DNA from: Verticillium longisporum
Taxonomy: Eukaryota; Ascomycota; Sordariomycetes; Glomerellales; Plectosphaerellaceae
Assembly: GCA_019188255.1 (NCBI GenBank)
Contig: JAETXT010000008.1
Location: forward strand, 806,001-870,000
DNA length: 64,000 bases
Reading direction: 5' to 3'
Position 1 is the first letter of the stretch; each line of letters starts with the position of its first letter. Below, in pieces: positions 21,115 through 34,330 of the stretch. Position numbers and translations under genes: made by a program. The notes below the pieces were generated by a model. The model was not told where the DNA came from, ran no database searches, and was given only the letters and a program-made list of their open reading frames with translations.

Positions 21115-24100
21115 GTGGGAAATAATATAGCCTGGAGGCTGGTGAAGGCGCTCTGAGGCGGCGGGATCGGCAGTCGGGCGAAAGGTTGCGTGACGCTGCG
21201 CTTCAGGAAGACACAGAGAACATTCGGAGATGACAAGATACTGATAGTATCAAGAATGCTGAAGAAAGATCTTCAAGGAGAAGAAAGCTGGTAGACAGGC
21301 AAGCAAGTCGTGAGCAGGCGCCGCTGCAGTGACGAAAGGCGAGGTATGGCTTGTCGGTAGGGAGCGCCTTGTGCTCAGAAGATAGGCGAGAAAGGGAACG
21401 ACGAGAGAACGTATGGCGGAGGGGAGGAGATAGGACGACGCGGCGAATAGGTACAGAACGTGGAGGGTGTGAGGTGAGCGTCAGAAAGGCTGGATAGGGG
21501 GCATTTGAGCGGGATCAAGCATAGATAGATGCTCGGTCTAAGTCTTCAGCGATGTTCGCTTTGGCAGCAGTGGGAACACCTGCGACGAGCCGAAGGCGTC
21601 GAGGCAGGCACTGCTAGGACGGCACGAATGGTTCCTCTGGAAGGTGGATGCAATACACTGTGTGGTTTGCTGATGGATCCGGTAATGACCAGCAGGGGTC
21701 GCGGTGTCGTGACGGGTGGGGCAAGATGCGGCAGGCGCTGGAAGGCCATGATGGGTGGGTGATGGTGGGGGAACTCGGCCCTGTCCTGCCCTGTTTGTCC
21801 TCGAGTTGGTGGGTGTCATGCTGGGGTGCGGTGGGAGAGAGGGGACACAGCGGCGGAAGGGACAGTGAGAGGTTCGTCCCCTGGATTCCTGCTGCTGCGT
21901 TCTAGCAGCAGGCGCATCCCTTCTGACCAACCCTTGGCACCGCTGGGGCATGTAGTTGTAGCAGGCGCATTGGCTCCTCCGCGACAGAGGGCTGCCCGTC
22001 GCCCTCTGTCTCGATGATCGCCCAATATGGCGACTGTAAGAGCTGCATAGTCAAGAGATTGGCCTGCTCGAACCCTTCCAGAGGAGTCAGTGCCAGTCTG
22101 CAGCTTACAGCGCGACCGGATTGGCGCCAAATACAAAATCTGGTCTGACCTTTCGGGCAACAGTCACACATTGACTCGACCACATTCTCGTCGTTGGCAC
22201 TATTGCCATGAGGTGGAAGGTGCGCCCAGTTGGCGGGAACCCTGAGTCTGGCTCCTTCTGTTTGCCCCTTGCCTCCAGCCGGCGCCCAGACCAAAATACT
22301 GCCAGTGGTCACTCGAGCTAAGGTACCTAGGGAGGCGCCCTACTTCCTTCGTATCCAATTCCTTACTCCGGTCATCCACGCCAAGGATCCAGGACGAGCT
22401 GTATACCCTTCATTCACTCCCTACGTCCGCTCAAGCATCTGCATCAATATCGGCGTCTCGAAGCCGCGCCGCGTTCAATCGCCCAGCCTTGCTTCAATCC
22501 AAATAGCGAGAGGGGGAAAACCCCAGGCAGACAACCTGTGTCTCAGCGTCATTCCGATGTCAAATGATCGAGTCTGCCAGCATGCCTCGTCTTTTGCCAC
22601 GACAAGCAGCTTACTCCGAAAGCCAGCAATAACTCCTCTAGACTCTGTAGATCTAGGACACACACATCAGAGTTCGCCTGCGCATTTTCTAGCCTCGCTC
22701 GTACATAGCCTGCCTCCAGCCGCCAAGCTTGCATATGCCCGGACGTGGGATAGTAGTACGCCTATTTGCTTGTTTGCCCTGTCGACCCTGTCGAACACGT
22801 CAAGCTTTCTTCCGTCTCCAGCACAGCACCGCTTGGCTTTCCTTGGCCAGCACCCAGGCGATCCACCATGACGGATACCAACAGGCGCAATCGCAAGTGC
22901 TACCCCTCACAGTACTATGCCAGCAACTCGCAGACAGTGGTCGTGCCCAGACCAACACCAGGAGCTGGCCGGAATCCCGCGACACTAGTGCCGTCAACCT
23001 ACCTCTGCCACCAAGATGGCCGCGTCAGGTCTGCAAGAAAAGACGTCGATTCTCTTGAAAGCGGAACTTCAACGGAGCTGACAAAGGTCTTGACTGTGAT
23101 AACAGGTTTCTTGAATGCGGGGTGGTGCAGCGCAAGGACATGAGATCGACTCGCATCACACTGCCATTGTGGACTCGTTACCCACCACCAGTCACTCGTT
23201 GTTGACGCGTTCCTGGCCTTGCACTACGTGCAACGTGCGACGGAAACGTCACTCCCAGCTTGCTAGCTTCAGATCTTGAACGCGATCGACAGGCCGTAGT
23301 GGCCTAAAGCTCTAGCCTAATTACCCTGGAACTGACGCGTCCCTCGCTCTGGCGTCTCCCAGTATCATAAGTTGCGCGTAGCTAGTGGTGCCTCGAGGCC
23401 GCCCCGCAAAACGCTTGGTTTGCTCATCGAGTCGAGCTTCGCTGGAAGAAGAATATACGGGGCCTGATCTGCAGGTAAGAATAGCAGAGAGGTTCTGGGC
23501 AACAGGCTGCGCGCGTCTAAGCTCCGTTGGCGGAAGAAGTGAAATTTCGGGCCTTGTTCGGGCCTTGTGCTTTTGTCGTCGACCGTTACTTGCTGCACGT
23601 ACACATCGAGCGCCGAACTCCCGGCCTACAGCCCGCGATTTGTCCGTCACTCTCAGCCATCCAAGTTAGAGGAGTCACAGTTTCCGGACATCCTTGTTTG
23701 ACGCTTGTTTTTCAGTGCTACAATGCACAACAATAGACCTGCCGAATTCGCATCCACGTGCGACAGGTCAGAACGAAGGGGAGCCAAGTTCGCAAAATTG
23801 ACGGTCTCATGATTTGACGGACAACGGCGAATGCCTGTGTTCAAACAAGAGCTTTAACCCGCACCACTGGTTCTCCTGCATACAACAGCATAAGGAGGGC
23901 ACTGCCTGGTATGCTCTTGAGTACCGTTCACCCAATGGTTGGGCAAGAATCACAGCGCAGCATTCCAGCGACCTGGGGCGAGGGCCGACTAGCGGCGGAT
24001 GGGTGTCTCGCGATGGAATGCCTCGGCCCTGAGACTGACTGTCAAGCACGCAGAGTACATTGTCTCGGGCACTCGCATGTCTGGTATGAGACACGCCACC

Positions 24101-24659
24101 CTTCCCCCAAATCTCGCTCGCCCTTTCTCCCCAGGAGGTCACCCTGGCTATACGAACTCAGCACGATTGAGGCGAAACTGGCGGGCTGTCCGATTTGATC
24201 TGGACGCTGACGGCTGGAGACCCCGCGCCACTGTACTGACAACAGCAGTCGAATTTTATTGCCGTGTACACTGGCGGGCCGAAGGTCGTATATGACCAGC
24301 CGCGCATAGGGAACTTTTGTATGAACGACTTTTCCGAGGTCTTGGCTTTGGTGTTTGCCCCCAACTTCAGGAGATGCGCGACCTCTACTACAGAAGTCTG
24401 TCTCGGTAGACGGTTCCGTTTGGCACACTGCTCTCATGAGTATCATGAATTGTTTCTTCTTGCTTCGCCAATCTCGATACAAATGTCTACAGAGCCCATT
24501 TTGGTCGGCCAATGTAGCTATGAGTATGATGTCATTTTTGATAATAGGTGCGTTATGAAGCGAAACTCCAGCAGAAATGACATGTAGCATGGATATCATC
24601 CAATTCCATCCAACGCCCTCCCAGAAACCCCTTCGCTATCATACTGCGTATACATCCCT
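21115..24659. other. Long intergenic region, no gene recognised
   Basis: About 3.5 kb of normal-composition DNA between the GT31 gene (promoter side) and the 3' end of the SYLF gene. Many overlapping short frames exist on both strands with Ser/Pro/Arg-rich, low-complexity translations and no recognisable domain. No transposon ends or RNA gene were seen. Confidence 0.45.
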
Positions 24660-26557
24660 TTACTGGTATTGGACCTTCTGGTCACCTACGCCCGGGCGCT
24701 TGACTCCGTCGTCGACATATCCCGGCAACGCCTCGTCGGCGCCAGCCGCACCTCCGGCGCCGCTCATGTGCGGCGGGCCGCCGTACTGGCTGCCTGTTCC
24801 GTGCGCAGCAGGATCGTGGACGTGCTGTCCGGCAACACCCTGCGTCTGACCGACGACGGGAGTCTGGCCCGTCGCGATGGGACCGTGGGCGACCTGAGGC
24901 TCGGCCGGCACGGGTGCCGGCGGCGGCAGGTTCGCTTCGGGCAGGGGCTGTTGGGTCTCGGCGACGCGCAGGGCATCGTAGAGGGCGCGCGAGCCGGCCA
25001 TCCAGGCGCCAGTGGGGGAACGTCGCCGCGCAGAATCTGCTCGACGCTGACCTGCTGCTGCTGGTAAAAGGCGGCGTTGGCCTCGCGGCGCTCGGTGATG
25101 ATGGTACCGTCGACCTGGATGCCGGCGTAGAAGCCGCGCGACTTGACGTAGGTGAAGACAGGCTTGAAAGAACGGCTGCTGCTGCGGCGTTGGTTGCCAG
25201 GTTTCTCGCCAGGCTTCAGGCCCTCGGCTTGCAGCTTCTCTTCCTCGGCCTTCTTCTGCGCGGCCTGCTCCTCGGCTAGTCGTTGCTGCTCATCCGACTT
25301 GCGGCCGCCGCTGTACCCGGTACCGAAGTCGAGGACGCCACCTGCACCGTAGGGACCGGCTGTGACGGCGACGTCGGGGCCGAGACTGACGCGGGTGCTC
25401 ATAAAGGCCTTGAGGGCCTCCTGAGTGTTGATGACGCAGACGCAGTCGTAAATGTCGACGCCAATCATGAAGCCAGCGCCAAGAGCGTGCACCTGGATAC
25501 CGGAGGGGGCGACCACGAGCCATCGGCGCGGCGGGCGATGAGGACGCCGGAGCCGGTGGCGCCGGAGAACTGGAAGCCCACGCGCGCCGTCGTGAAGATG
25601 GCGAGGCCCTGGGCCTTGGCGATGACTTTGGAGGGGATCTTGACGATAGCGCCAGTCCGCTTGCGAGGCGCCTTTTCCTTTTCCTTGTTCTTGGGGTCGA
25701 CGGGTGTCGCCTCGTGCAAGGGCTTCTCCTCAACATGGTCGGAGGTGATACCCTCCTCTGTGTCTGGTCAGCAATTGCCATCAGTGTTGTGTGATTAGAG
25801 GAGACGTACTGCAGAAGCTCTTCAGGATCTGAGCGGCCTTCTCACACTCGCGGTCCATGGTGGTGGGAAGGAAGCTCTGAGAGCCCATCTTGTTGGCGAG
25901 GGCATTGATGGGGATGGCGGCCTTGCTGCCCATCTGAGCAAGCCTGTCGCCCCAGCTGCGATGGGGCTTCTTGCCATCAGCGGCAACAGCACCGGGCGCC
26001 GCGGACGATGGAGCGTTAGTGGCGTAGGCAGGTGGCTGCTGGTGTTGGTGGTGGTGATCGCCCGCGGTGGCGGTGGCGGCTTGGCCCGGAGGCGGCGCAA
26101 AGTGCGGCTGGGCGGGGTTGTAGGCGGGAACAGTCTTCTCGTCATGAACGCCCTGCTGAGAGGGACGGGGTCCGGGCAGTGGCGGCGCGGGGCCCTCGTA
26201 GTCGTTGGAGGACTTGTAGAACTGGGAAGGGTTGGACGAGGCGGCGCTCAGGCCCGTGTCGGTGTGTGTAGGGGGGGGGGCGGGAGGCGGCACCGGGAAG
26301 TAGGGCGCATTCTGCTGGGCTGTCTGAGACGCGGGCACGGCGGCGCCCTTCTCAGTGGGCGCGGCGTGCTGCTCGTTGGAAGGGTAGGCGGGAGGAAGGT
26401 CAGACTGCTGGGTTTGCTGGGGTTGTTGAGATGGGTGGGTTGGCTGTCCGAAGCCTGCAGGGGGAAGGCCAGAGGCCGCTGGTGTCGGGTAGTAAGGCTC
26501 CTGGTTCTGGTTGGGGGCCTGGCCCGAGAGGGGGGGCTTCTCGGGGTTAGAAGACAT
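24660..26557 (-). CDS. SYLF (Ysc84-type) domain protein, two frame breaks
   Basis: Proline/glutamine-rich adaptor with a C-terminal SYLF lipid-binding domain, related to Ysc84/SH3YL1 proteins at endocytic actin patches. Exon 1 (26557-25810) encodes a disordered N-terminus; its G10 run at 26271-26280 on the plus strand codes for prolines. A 52-nt intron (25809-25758) leads into the SYLF domain: IPSKVIAKAQGLAIF, TARVGFQFSGATGSGVLIA, then PSGIQVHALGAGFMIGVDIYD. A C-terminal Pro/Gly-rich tail ends KVQYQ. The frame breaks at the G5 run 25505-25509, in the middle of the conserved SWSPPSGI segment, and at the G5 run 25014-25018. One added base at each gives 615 aa. These look like assembly errors rather than mutations. 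Confidence 0.82.
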
Positions 26558-27389
26558 TGCGATCGTGGAGGAATCGGCCGAAGGATGAATGTGCTGTAGG
26601 TCGAAATGGGATGCCCGAGGATAAAGCCGGGAACGAGGGTATCGTGAGATTTGGTGGTCAGAGGCGGGGTATCTTTGGATTGGTGTTGTGGGGGAATATG
26701 CGGTTGCAGGCGATGATACGTAGGGGGAGCCAAGTCAGGAGGGGGGGTCAAGACGAGCTGATGGTCTTATACTCTTGGTGAGGGAGAAATCAATGCGGGA
26801 GCCCACGCGGCGGCGTACGAATCCACCCAAGTGAGAGCTGCAGATGGCCTGATCCTGGTGATGTGATGTTGCGGAATCAGGAAATCCAAGCTTCCAACCA
26901 CATCTCAAGCTTGTGTCAGGCAGCGGCGGGAGGGAGGAGAGGGGCAGGAAGGAGGGGCGGAGGGGTGCGTTGGCAGGTGATGTCACCGCGTGGCTCATGC
27001 AAACACATGCTGTGGCACAGCCCAGAACGACCCGCTTCTTCAGGGGGGCTGTGCAGTGCCTTGCAGCATGTTGCAGTGAAGAGCATCGCAGCAAGGCACC
27101 TTCCCGCCTGCCTGGAGACGAGGCTGCTGGCGGAGCCTCCTCGCTTTCGCTCTCGCGATTCGCTGCTTCGTTCATTCACACCATCAGCCTCGGACTCTTT
27201 GCCTCCCTTCCCCGACCAATTTTTTTTGTTTCGTTCATCTTCTTCTTCATCACGTCAGACATGTGTGATTTGCTTGGTAAAGATTTTGGCATTGTCATTA
27301 GGTTATTATCTAACGTCTGATCCAACAGACCAAACACGGCGACACCGACTCTCCAGGATTCCCATCCACCTCGCATCAGACTCGATGAT
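26558..27389. other. Promoter region of the SYLF gene and 3' flank of the FAD oxidase
   Basis: The two genes run in the same direction on the minus strand. The gap contains a pyrimidine/purine-biased leader next to the SYLF start (26560-26760) and no recognisable gene. Confidence 0.45.
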
Positions 27390-28949
27390 TTACCATCCGA
27401 GCTTGAAGCCGCCGGGCAGCAGCCTCTGGAAGACGCGCATGGGGTCGTACTTGCGCGAGATGTCGAGCAGCTTCTTGGCGCTGGCGGCGCCGTAGCCGGG
27501 GAAGACCTCCTGGAACGCGGCAGCCTCGCCCATGTAGTTGAAGGCGTCGAAGAGACCGGCCGCCTTGGTCGCGTCGTTGATGGCCTTGGTCGTGCTCTCG
27601 ACCCACTTGTTGACGGCGGCCTCGTACTTGGCCGAGCGCCACTCGACGACCTTGGCCCACGCCATGAGCGTGCCCTTGTTCTTGACGTCGATGCCGAGCG
27701 CGTTGCCGCCGGGGTTGGCGCGCGCCGACGCCGACTGCCACAGCGGCGTGATGGGCTGCCAGTTGATCGAGATGAGCACGAGGTCCTCGAGCGGCACGGA
27801 CGCGTACAGCGACGGCAGCTGGCTGATGAAGACGTCGTGCGAGGTCTGGATGCCCTCGAGGAGCTCGTTGTAGTTCTTGCCCACCGTCGAGCCCGCGACG
27901 AAGACGTCGTTGATCTGGGCGCCGACGAGCCCGCGGACCACGACGGCAGAGTCGGCCACCGTCATGAACGCGAGCGTGATGGCAATGGCGGGGATGGCGA
28001 AGAACGGCCCGAAGCACGCGGGGCGCGTCGCCGTCACGCTGACGTAGAAGAGAATCGCCGAGCCGACGCTGTTCTCGGCGTCCGAGGGCACCACCATGGG
28101 CACAATGTGCGATAGCGGGTCCGTGTTGAAGGCCGAGTAGTTGGCGATGGCCTGGAGGAACGCGTCAATGTCGTCGCCGCCCACCGTGTAGGCGCCGGCG
28201 AAGACGCGCTTCGAGGGGAACGTGCGCAGCGTGAACTTGGTCACGATGCCAAAGTTGTTGCTGCCGCCCTTGAGGGCCCAGAAGAGATCCGTGTTCTCCG
28301 ACGCCGACGCCTTGACGACGCGGCCGCTCGACAGCACGACCTCGTACTCGAGCACATTGTCGGCAGCCCAGCCGGCCTGGTTGCCGTAGAAGCTGACACC
28401 GCCGGCGAGGAGGAGACCGGGCACACCGACGGGGGCGAGACGACCGCCAGCGACGGCCACGTCGTAATGCTCGAGGTACTTGTAGACGGCACCCCACTTG
28501 TAGCCAGGACCGACCTGAACGGACTTGCGGTCCGAGGAGACGGCGAGGGTCGTGAGGTTGGACAGGACCATGAGGACACCGTCGTCGATGCTGTTGAAGC
28601 CCTTGATGGCAGTGTGGGCGCCGCCGCGGACGGCGAACTTGGTCTGGGTCAGACGGCTGTTGAGGATGCCGGCGGACACGTCCTCGGCGTTGACGGGGCG
28701 GAAGATGCACTTGGGGTTCATGAGCTGCGTGTTGGACCAGAAGGCCTTGTTCTCGGCCTCGTAGACGGCGTCGCCCGGGTAGAACACCTTGGCCGGGTGC
28801 ACGAGCTTGAGGGCCGCGCAGCCGAGGAAGGAGAGGGTGCGGGGACCGATGTCTGCCTCGCGCTCGTAGTGGACGGCGGGCGTGACACCGGCGAGGGCCG
28901 CCGCGGCGGCGTAGCCCAGGACGATCAGAGACTTCATGTTTCCGAGCAT
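27390..28949 (-). CDS. Secreted FAD-linked oxidase (berberine-bridge type)
   Basis: Flavin-dependent oxidoreductase of the PCMH/BBE family, probably extracellular, acting on sugars or secondary metabolites; its substrate is unknown. A single exon encodes 519 aa. A signal peptide is visible (MKSLIVLGYAAAAALAG; the ATG at 28937 may be the true start). The FAD-binding PCMH domain covers about residues 80-260 with FAVRGGAHTAIKGF, VQVGPGYKWGAVY, GVPGLLLAGGVSFYGNQAG and LFWALKGGSNNFGIVT. The C-terminal BBE segment ends YDPMRVFQRLLPGGFKLGW. The histidine in RGGAHT is at the usual covalent-flavin position. The frame is undamaged and strongly GC3-rich. Confidence 0.92.
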   Translation of the reverse strand: MLGNMKSLIVLGYAAAAALAGVTPAVHYEREADIGPRTLSFLGCAALKLVHPAKVFYPGDAVYEAENKAFWSNTQLMNPKCIFRPVNAEDVSAGILNSRLTQTKFAVRGGAHTAIKGFNSIDDGVLMVLSNLTTLAVSSDRKSVQVGPGYKWGAVYKYLEHYDVAVAGGRLAPVGVPGLLLAGGVSFYGNQAGWAADNVLEYEVVLSSGRVVKASASENTDLFWALKGGSNNFGIVTKFTLRTFPSKRVFAGAYTVGGDDIDAFLQAIANYSAFNTDPLSHIVPMVVPSDAENSVGSAILFYVSVTATRPACFGPFFAIPAIAITLAFMTVADSAVVVRGLVGAQINDVFVAGSTVGKNYNELLEGIQTSHDVFISQLPSLYASVPLEDLVLISINWQPITPLWQSASARANPGGNALGIDVKNKGTLMAWAKVVEWRSAKYEAAVNKWVESTTKAINDATKAAGLFDAFNYMGEAAAFQEVFPGYGAASAKKLLDISRKYDPMRVFQRLLPGGFKLGW

Positions 28950-31900
28950 GTCTGCTGCTGCTGCTGCTTGTCGGTGGGGGATGCGGAAGAAGAGGAGGTG
29001 AGGCGCGAGACGCGGCTGGTCGATCGGAGCAAGCGTTTGCTTCGGTCAAGGGGGGAGATGATGGACAAGGACGAGACAGGAAGTTAAACTCGATGTCTCA
29101 CACGCTCACACACACACTCTCTTCCTGACGCATGGCAAGAGGCATCTCGGGACCTGGGGTGTGACATGCGTCTTAAAGGGAATCCTGCGGCCCTTTCCTC
29201 AGACGAGCCAATTACTACATCGAGTACAGAATATTGACTGCAGGAAGCACCGGAGATGAGGAGATCGTGTGCCTTGGCCGGATTCCAGGAACAACGCCGA
29301 TGTTGCGGACTTAACCAGCACCAACTGGCGTGGCGTATGCCGCTGAACCTGTAGTACCGTATCGCTGATGGGGGGGCATGGCCTCTGCAGGGGCCTGGCA
29401 GTATTCTGCCCTCGTGGAGAGCTTATTGCTTATAGCGCGGAAGCCCGCAGCAGCAGCGCAGCAGAGTACCGTGAGGTATTCGTACTATGGCAGGGTATGC
29501 AGCCCAGGTACTGTACGTGGGCCCCCTGGCTGGCCCAGGGTTCTTCTGCGCCGGCTGCATGTGATGATTGCGACCTGCAGCCCCATGTTCGTGTCATGCT
29601 TCTGCAAGGAGAGCGCGGCGGGCAGGGGAGTGTCCAGGCCCTGGGCGGCCGACCTGCCGAGTTGGTAGGTCGATGGTCGGTCAACGGCCCTCGCAGAACC
29701 CCCGAGGCACTCGAAAGAAGCACCACTGATCGATGGATTCATCGGTAGCGGGGTTTATCTTGACACTTGAATTGGATGTTGTTTTGTCAGCTGATGGTCG
29801 TTGGCTTCGTTGGCTGTTGGTGGTTGTTCCATTTGAGTTGGTTGTTGGTTCAATGTTTATCTTGCCCTCAACTCCCGATCACACGGCATGAAGCGCCACA
29901 TCTCCCACCCGCCCGTTCGTTCGCTCGCTCCCACCCCCTCCCCTCATCTACCCGTCCATCTGGTTCAGATCTCTGCCAGCGACTCAGGTTTCCTTCTTGT
30001 CCGTCCCACGCGGCACAGCAAAACCCGCCCTGCCCAAGGTAACACCTCCATGTGGCAGCTCACCTAGGTCCCACGGCCCCGGTATTATAAAATCTTTACC
30101 GTCACAATGCGCCCCCCCTTCTCTCCAGACTCCACCATCAGACGATGAAAATACGCATTGATGACAATAACTGGGGGTGCGCTATCAGCGGGCCGCACAC
30201 GTCTGTCCACTAGGTGGGCGCGCGCCGGTTTTGTTCTCTGTGGGCTCTAGAAAGTCGACGGCGCCCGTTCTCTAGCCCTGCCTCCCGAGGCCGCCGACCC
30301 TCCACTCCCTCCCCTGGCTCACATCCACAGGGCCCTCCCTCGGGGAGAAAGGGTGAGAGAGCCCCAGGGTTTTGCAACCTTCGCATTGCGCCATCCGCCG
30401 AGGGGTGGCAATGCCACCTCCGCTGATTCAAGCCAAGGGGGGGGGGCAGGCCGCTGAGGTAAATCTCACGACGCCTGGAAGGGGCCTTCTCGCCCGCGAC
30501 GACCATCTCCCGTCCCATGCCGGAATCGATTCCGGGAGGGGTGGCGCTGGGCTGATTGGCGTAGGCCGTCACTAGAACCGGGGGAAAAGGTCGACCTCGG
30601 TTGCAGTGCCGACAGGGATCAGGCCTGCAGGTCCCCTTCGCCATGCAGGGGCTTTCGTGTGGTTCTTCGTAGCGACCCCTGGCCACACAGCACAGCATTG
30701 CCCCTCTCTCACATCTGCTCTCTCTCTCTCTGTGTGTCGTCTCTCTTCCCAGAGCTCGTTTCCCAGAGGATATCGAGAGAAACAAAGTTCATGTAGTCGG
30801 GAGGCCAAGACTATGCTGTCTCAGCTCAGGTCCGGGGGAGACATTCAGCACCGCCGGGTCATCTAATGACTTGTCTGTCTTTGCCTTCGATTGAACCCTT
30901 TATGGATCCTGTTCGCATGTATCCAATGCCGAGCATGAACCAAGTCACCAGACGTTGACCATTCCGTTGGATCAATCAGAGAAGTGGCTACCCCTTGGAT
31001 CATATCAATCTCCACAGAATCCGGTGGGTGATCTGAAGGGGACCCCTGATGCTGGACTGTATGCACCAACTTCTAGCAGACAAGCCCCCGCCTATCTACA
31101 AGGACACACACACTGCTGGTTGAGACGAACAGGATGGAGCTTGGCGTGTCGTCCTTCCAATCGGCCGATACGGCTTGATCCCGGCTTGCCTGAATATGGC
31201 ATGATTTTTGTATGAAGAATGGAGACGGTTAACACTTGAGCTTGTCCTGTTTTTGCCTCTGCTCCCATTGCGATGTAACAGGCCGAACACCAAAGTACGC
31301 GGCCAGACCGGTGCCCCCATTCATCTCGTATCATCAGAGATCATGGCAATCGGCCGAGAGGGAAGCAAGCGATCCTTCCTAATCTGGTCACCTCGAAGTG
31401 AGGACGTTTTTCTCGGCGACGGGCTTCGTAGCAATGCCGAGGGTCGTCAGCATGCAGCCCACGCCTCTACCTTACCTTAGCTGATACAAATCACACCTCG
31501 CGGCAGACGCGGACCGACAGGTTGGTCGGGGCCGCTTTTTCTTTTTCTTCCCATCCTCTCTGCATCATGGGGCTCCTCTCCTGCCCCATCCATCTGCCTC
31601 CACATGAGCAATGCCATGAACGGCGAGCCAAGACCTGCCAGAGCCGTTCTTGGCCACCACGAGGGATGACTCCGGCGATATGCGGTGCGACACCTGCACA
31701 GGAAAGTCTCCGTACAATGTTACATACATGCTGCACAAATACCACCTCGGTCCTCCTTGGCCACACACCCCCTTGTCGTGGCGTGCCTTAGCTCAACAGG
31801 ACGACATCGCTCTACGTGGGAGGTCGTCCGTCATCTTCGCAGAGGGAACCATGCTAAGATAGCCATTCTCTTTTTGCCTCTGATCCTTCACAGCACGCAA

Positions 31901-32438
31901 AAGAGCCGGGCCAGGGGGGGGGGAGGTACCGCAGCAACGGTATCCCATGGCAAGGTGTGTGCGCCGGGGCGCGCATGACCGCCTATTACGGAGCACAAAG
32001 CGATCGAGAAGGGCGGGCTGACAGGCCCAGATGAAGTGTTTCCTCTCGAAGCAGAAAAGGCTGAAAGGAAGCCGGGTTTTTAGCTCGCGGTCTAAGGTCA
32101 GGTACCGCGCCCTACTGTATCACACAGACGATCTGCTAAGTCCCCGGGGAGAAGGGTCAAGGGCGGGAGCGTCCCCCAAAAATATACAAACGGTCGGCAG
32201 TTCCCTCGCCGAGTACGAAGGCGCTCGTCTCGAAATCAAGTTCCGCCCTCTCTCTCTCTCCCCCCTTCCTGTTCCTAATTCCCCCTTTATTCCCCTCCTG
32301 TGCCTTGGTTTGCCCACTTGACTGTTTGGTCCTGGCCTTGCTTCTCTAGGTTCCTCTGGCCATCATCGATCGAGGAAGCTCTTTTCGTCAGCGCACCGGC
32401 AACTGTTTCTTGTCGTCCTCTTTCCACAGTCGGACACC
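28950..32438. other. Long intergenic region between divergent genes
   Basis: About 3.5 kb separating the FAD oxidase (minus strand) and the rhodopsin-like gene (plus strand). The first several hundred bases should be the oxidase promoter; a CTG repeat sits in its leader at 28952-28966. The rest has CT microsatellite (about 30718-30732), G-runs of nine or more (30437-30445 and 31912-31921) and CT-rich DNA before the next gene. Short open frames were not credible. Confidence 0.45.
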
Positions 32439-33878
32439 ATGTCGATGCAGGATGGGGTTATGTACGTTGCGCCCGTGCCGGAGGGCTACGTGCGCGATCC
32501 AACTGCGGCGCCACAAGTGACTGCGCTCATGATCGTGTCGGGCGTGAGCTTTGCTTTGGCCGTTCTTTCGACCGTCGCGCGGATCTGGACAAGAGCGGCC
32601 ATTATCCGCATGGTCTCCCTGGACGATTGTACGTTAAACACCCCTGCTTTATGGATTTTGGGATGTTCTTCTGAGGCTGACTCGCGTTTTCCCTAGATAT
32701 CATGATCGGCGCTCTGGTAAATCTAACCTTATCGAAACTTAAAATGTTGTTCGAATATCGTCTAACAAGTTGCAGCTCTGCGGCACAGCCCTCGTTGCCT
32801 TTGTGTGGCACAGTAAGTCTCGACGCTATGAGAACGACCAACGTGCAGTATACTGATCCATGATGTTGTAGTGCTCAACTGGGGCCTCGGGAAGCACCTC
32901 TGGAACGTGCCCATGACGCCCGACTTTTATCCCAACTTTATGCTCACGAACGTGCTGGCGGCTATCTTCTTCTGCCTCGCAACAGGCCTCGCCAAGGGCT
33001 CGATTCTGCTCTTTTATCTGCGCATCTTCCCCTCGCGCAAGATGGTCTGGACCGTCTGGGTCCTCTTTGGCTTCACCGCCGGCTACTCGCTCGCCTGCGC
33101 CCTCGTCAACGTCTTCAGCTGCAACCCGATTGCCGGATCGTGGGCGCTTGACCACGCGACGACGGCCGTCTGTATCAACCGGCCCGTCTTCTACTTTGTG
33201 CAGGCGAGCCTCGGTATCTTCACCGACATTACGACCGTCGTGTGCCCGCTGCCCGTGCTCAAGACGCTGAGGCTGCCTCTGAAGCAAAAGATTGGTGTTG
33301 CCGTGGTTCTGTCCATGGGTGCCCTGTGAGTATTCTACCGGCTACAAGTTGCACTGCGGGGAAAGCATCTTGCTGACGGCTTGATAGGGTCTGCATCATC
33401 AGCGTGATTCGTCTGCACTCGCTCTACATCCTGCTGAAGGAGACCGACCTCACGAGTGAGTCCCCTCCTGAGGGCACGACGGAAACATGGCGCGCGCTAA
33501 CAAAAAGCAGTGAACACGGTCACGGCCCTCATGTGGTGCGTCCTCGAACTCAACCTCAGCATCTTCGGCGGCAACATCCCGGCCGCCAAGCCGCTGCTGC
33601 AGCAGATCTTCCCCAAGCTCTTCGGCACCTCGCGCCGCGACACCTCCAACGCCATCTACCTGCACTCGTCCCACGGCGAGCGCTCGCAGACCAAGGGCAG
33701 CCGGGCCATGGGCGGGTCGCACTTTGCACCCGATGCCAGCATGCGCACGCAGACGCACGTCGTGGGCGACAGCGGCAGCGAAGAGTACATCATGCAGGAC
33801 CAGAAGATTACCAACACGGTCGAGTTCAGCTTTGACGTCCAAAGCGCGAGGGACTCGGACGCCGATCTGCGGAGGTAG
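32439..33878 (+). CDS. Fungal rhodopsin-like integral membrane protein
   Basis: Seven-helix membrane protein of the fungal rhodopsin-domain (PF20684, PTH11/SAT4-like) family; the role is unknown, often proposed in sensing. Six exons: 32439-32628, 32697-32716, 32776-32812, 32872-33325, 33388-33455, 33511-33878, total 378 aa. All junctions have GT...AG and keep frame; exons 2 and 3 are only 20 and 37 nt. Family marks are LDDYIMIGAL in helix 2, WGLGKHLW, KGSILLFYLRIFPSR, FSCNPIAGSW and ASLGIFTDITTVVCPLPVL. A soluble tail of about 100 residues follows. No CFEM domain is present. Confidence 0.88.
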
Positions 33879-34330
33879 GGGGCGGCCTGCTGAGTATAGG
33901 TTCAGCACAAGGCGCGGAGAGTGGAAGCATGATAGCGGAAGCATGGCGGGAAAAACGTAATCACGATTGTAGTTTTTTTTCTGGTCTTGATTCTGGAATG
34001 AAATCTCGATCAACCAGATCTCCGATCAGCTTGCCGTCGGACGTCCGAAGCCGGTCCGGATTTGGAGGTGTGCCATTCTCAGCCGCGTGTGTGAATTTCT
34101 GTATTGGGCTTCAGCCGCTCGGCATGGAGAGCTGCTGTACAGGCCCACTCATGCAGCGGTATGTTTGTTGCCTCGGACAGATCGACTGTTCTCGACTTCT
34201 TCTTGACTCTACCTCCTTCTCGGATCTCACGCATTTACAGCAGTCGCGCATTGCCAGCCTCACCGCCGTCTGTGCAAACTAGACACCCAACCACGGCCCA
34301 TTGATTCATTCCCCAGCCGAGCGAGCTGCC
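33879..34330 (+). promoter_or_regulatory. Gap before the FSH1-type hydrolase
   Basis: About 450 bp holding the 3' flank of the membrane-protein gene and the promoter of the hydrolase. Nothing specific is recognised. Confidence 0.4.

Noticed and set aside
21115..24659. Several open frames of 100-210 codons
   Set aside because: They overlap on both strands, have low-complexity translations and no recognisable domain or splice pattern.
24764..25516. Separate minus-strand gene starting at 25516
   Set aside because: It begins in the middle of the SYLF domain in the frame reached after the break at 25505-25509; it is the second half of the SYLF gene.
28950..32438. Open frames of up to 190 codons in the long spacer
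   Set aside because: No domain, no codon bias like the neighbours, and many overlap one another.
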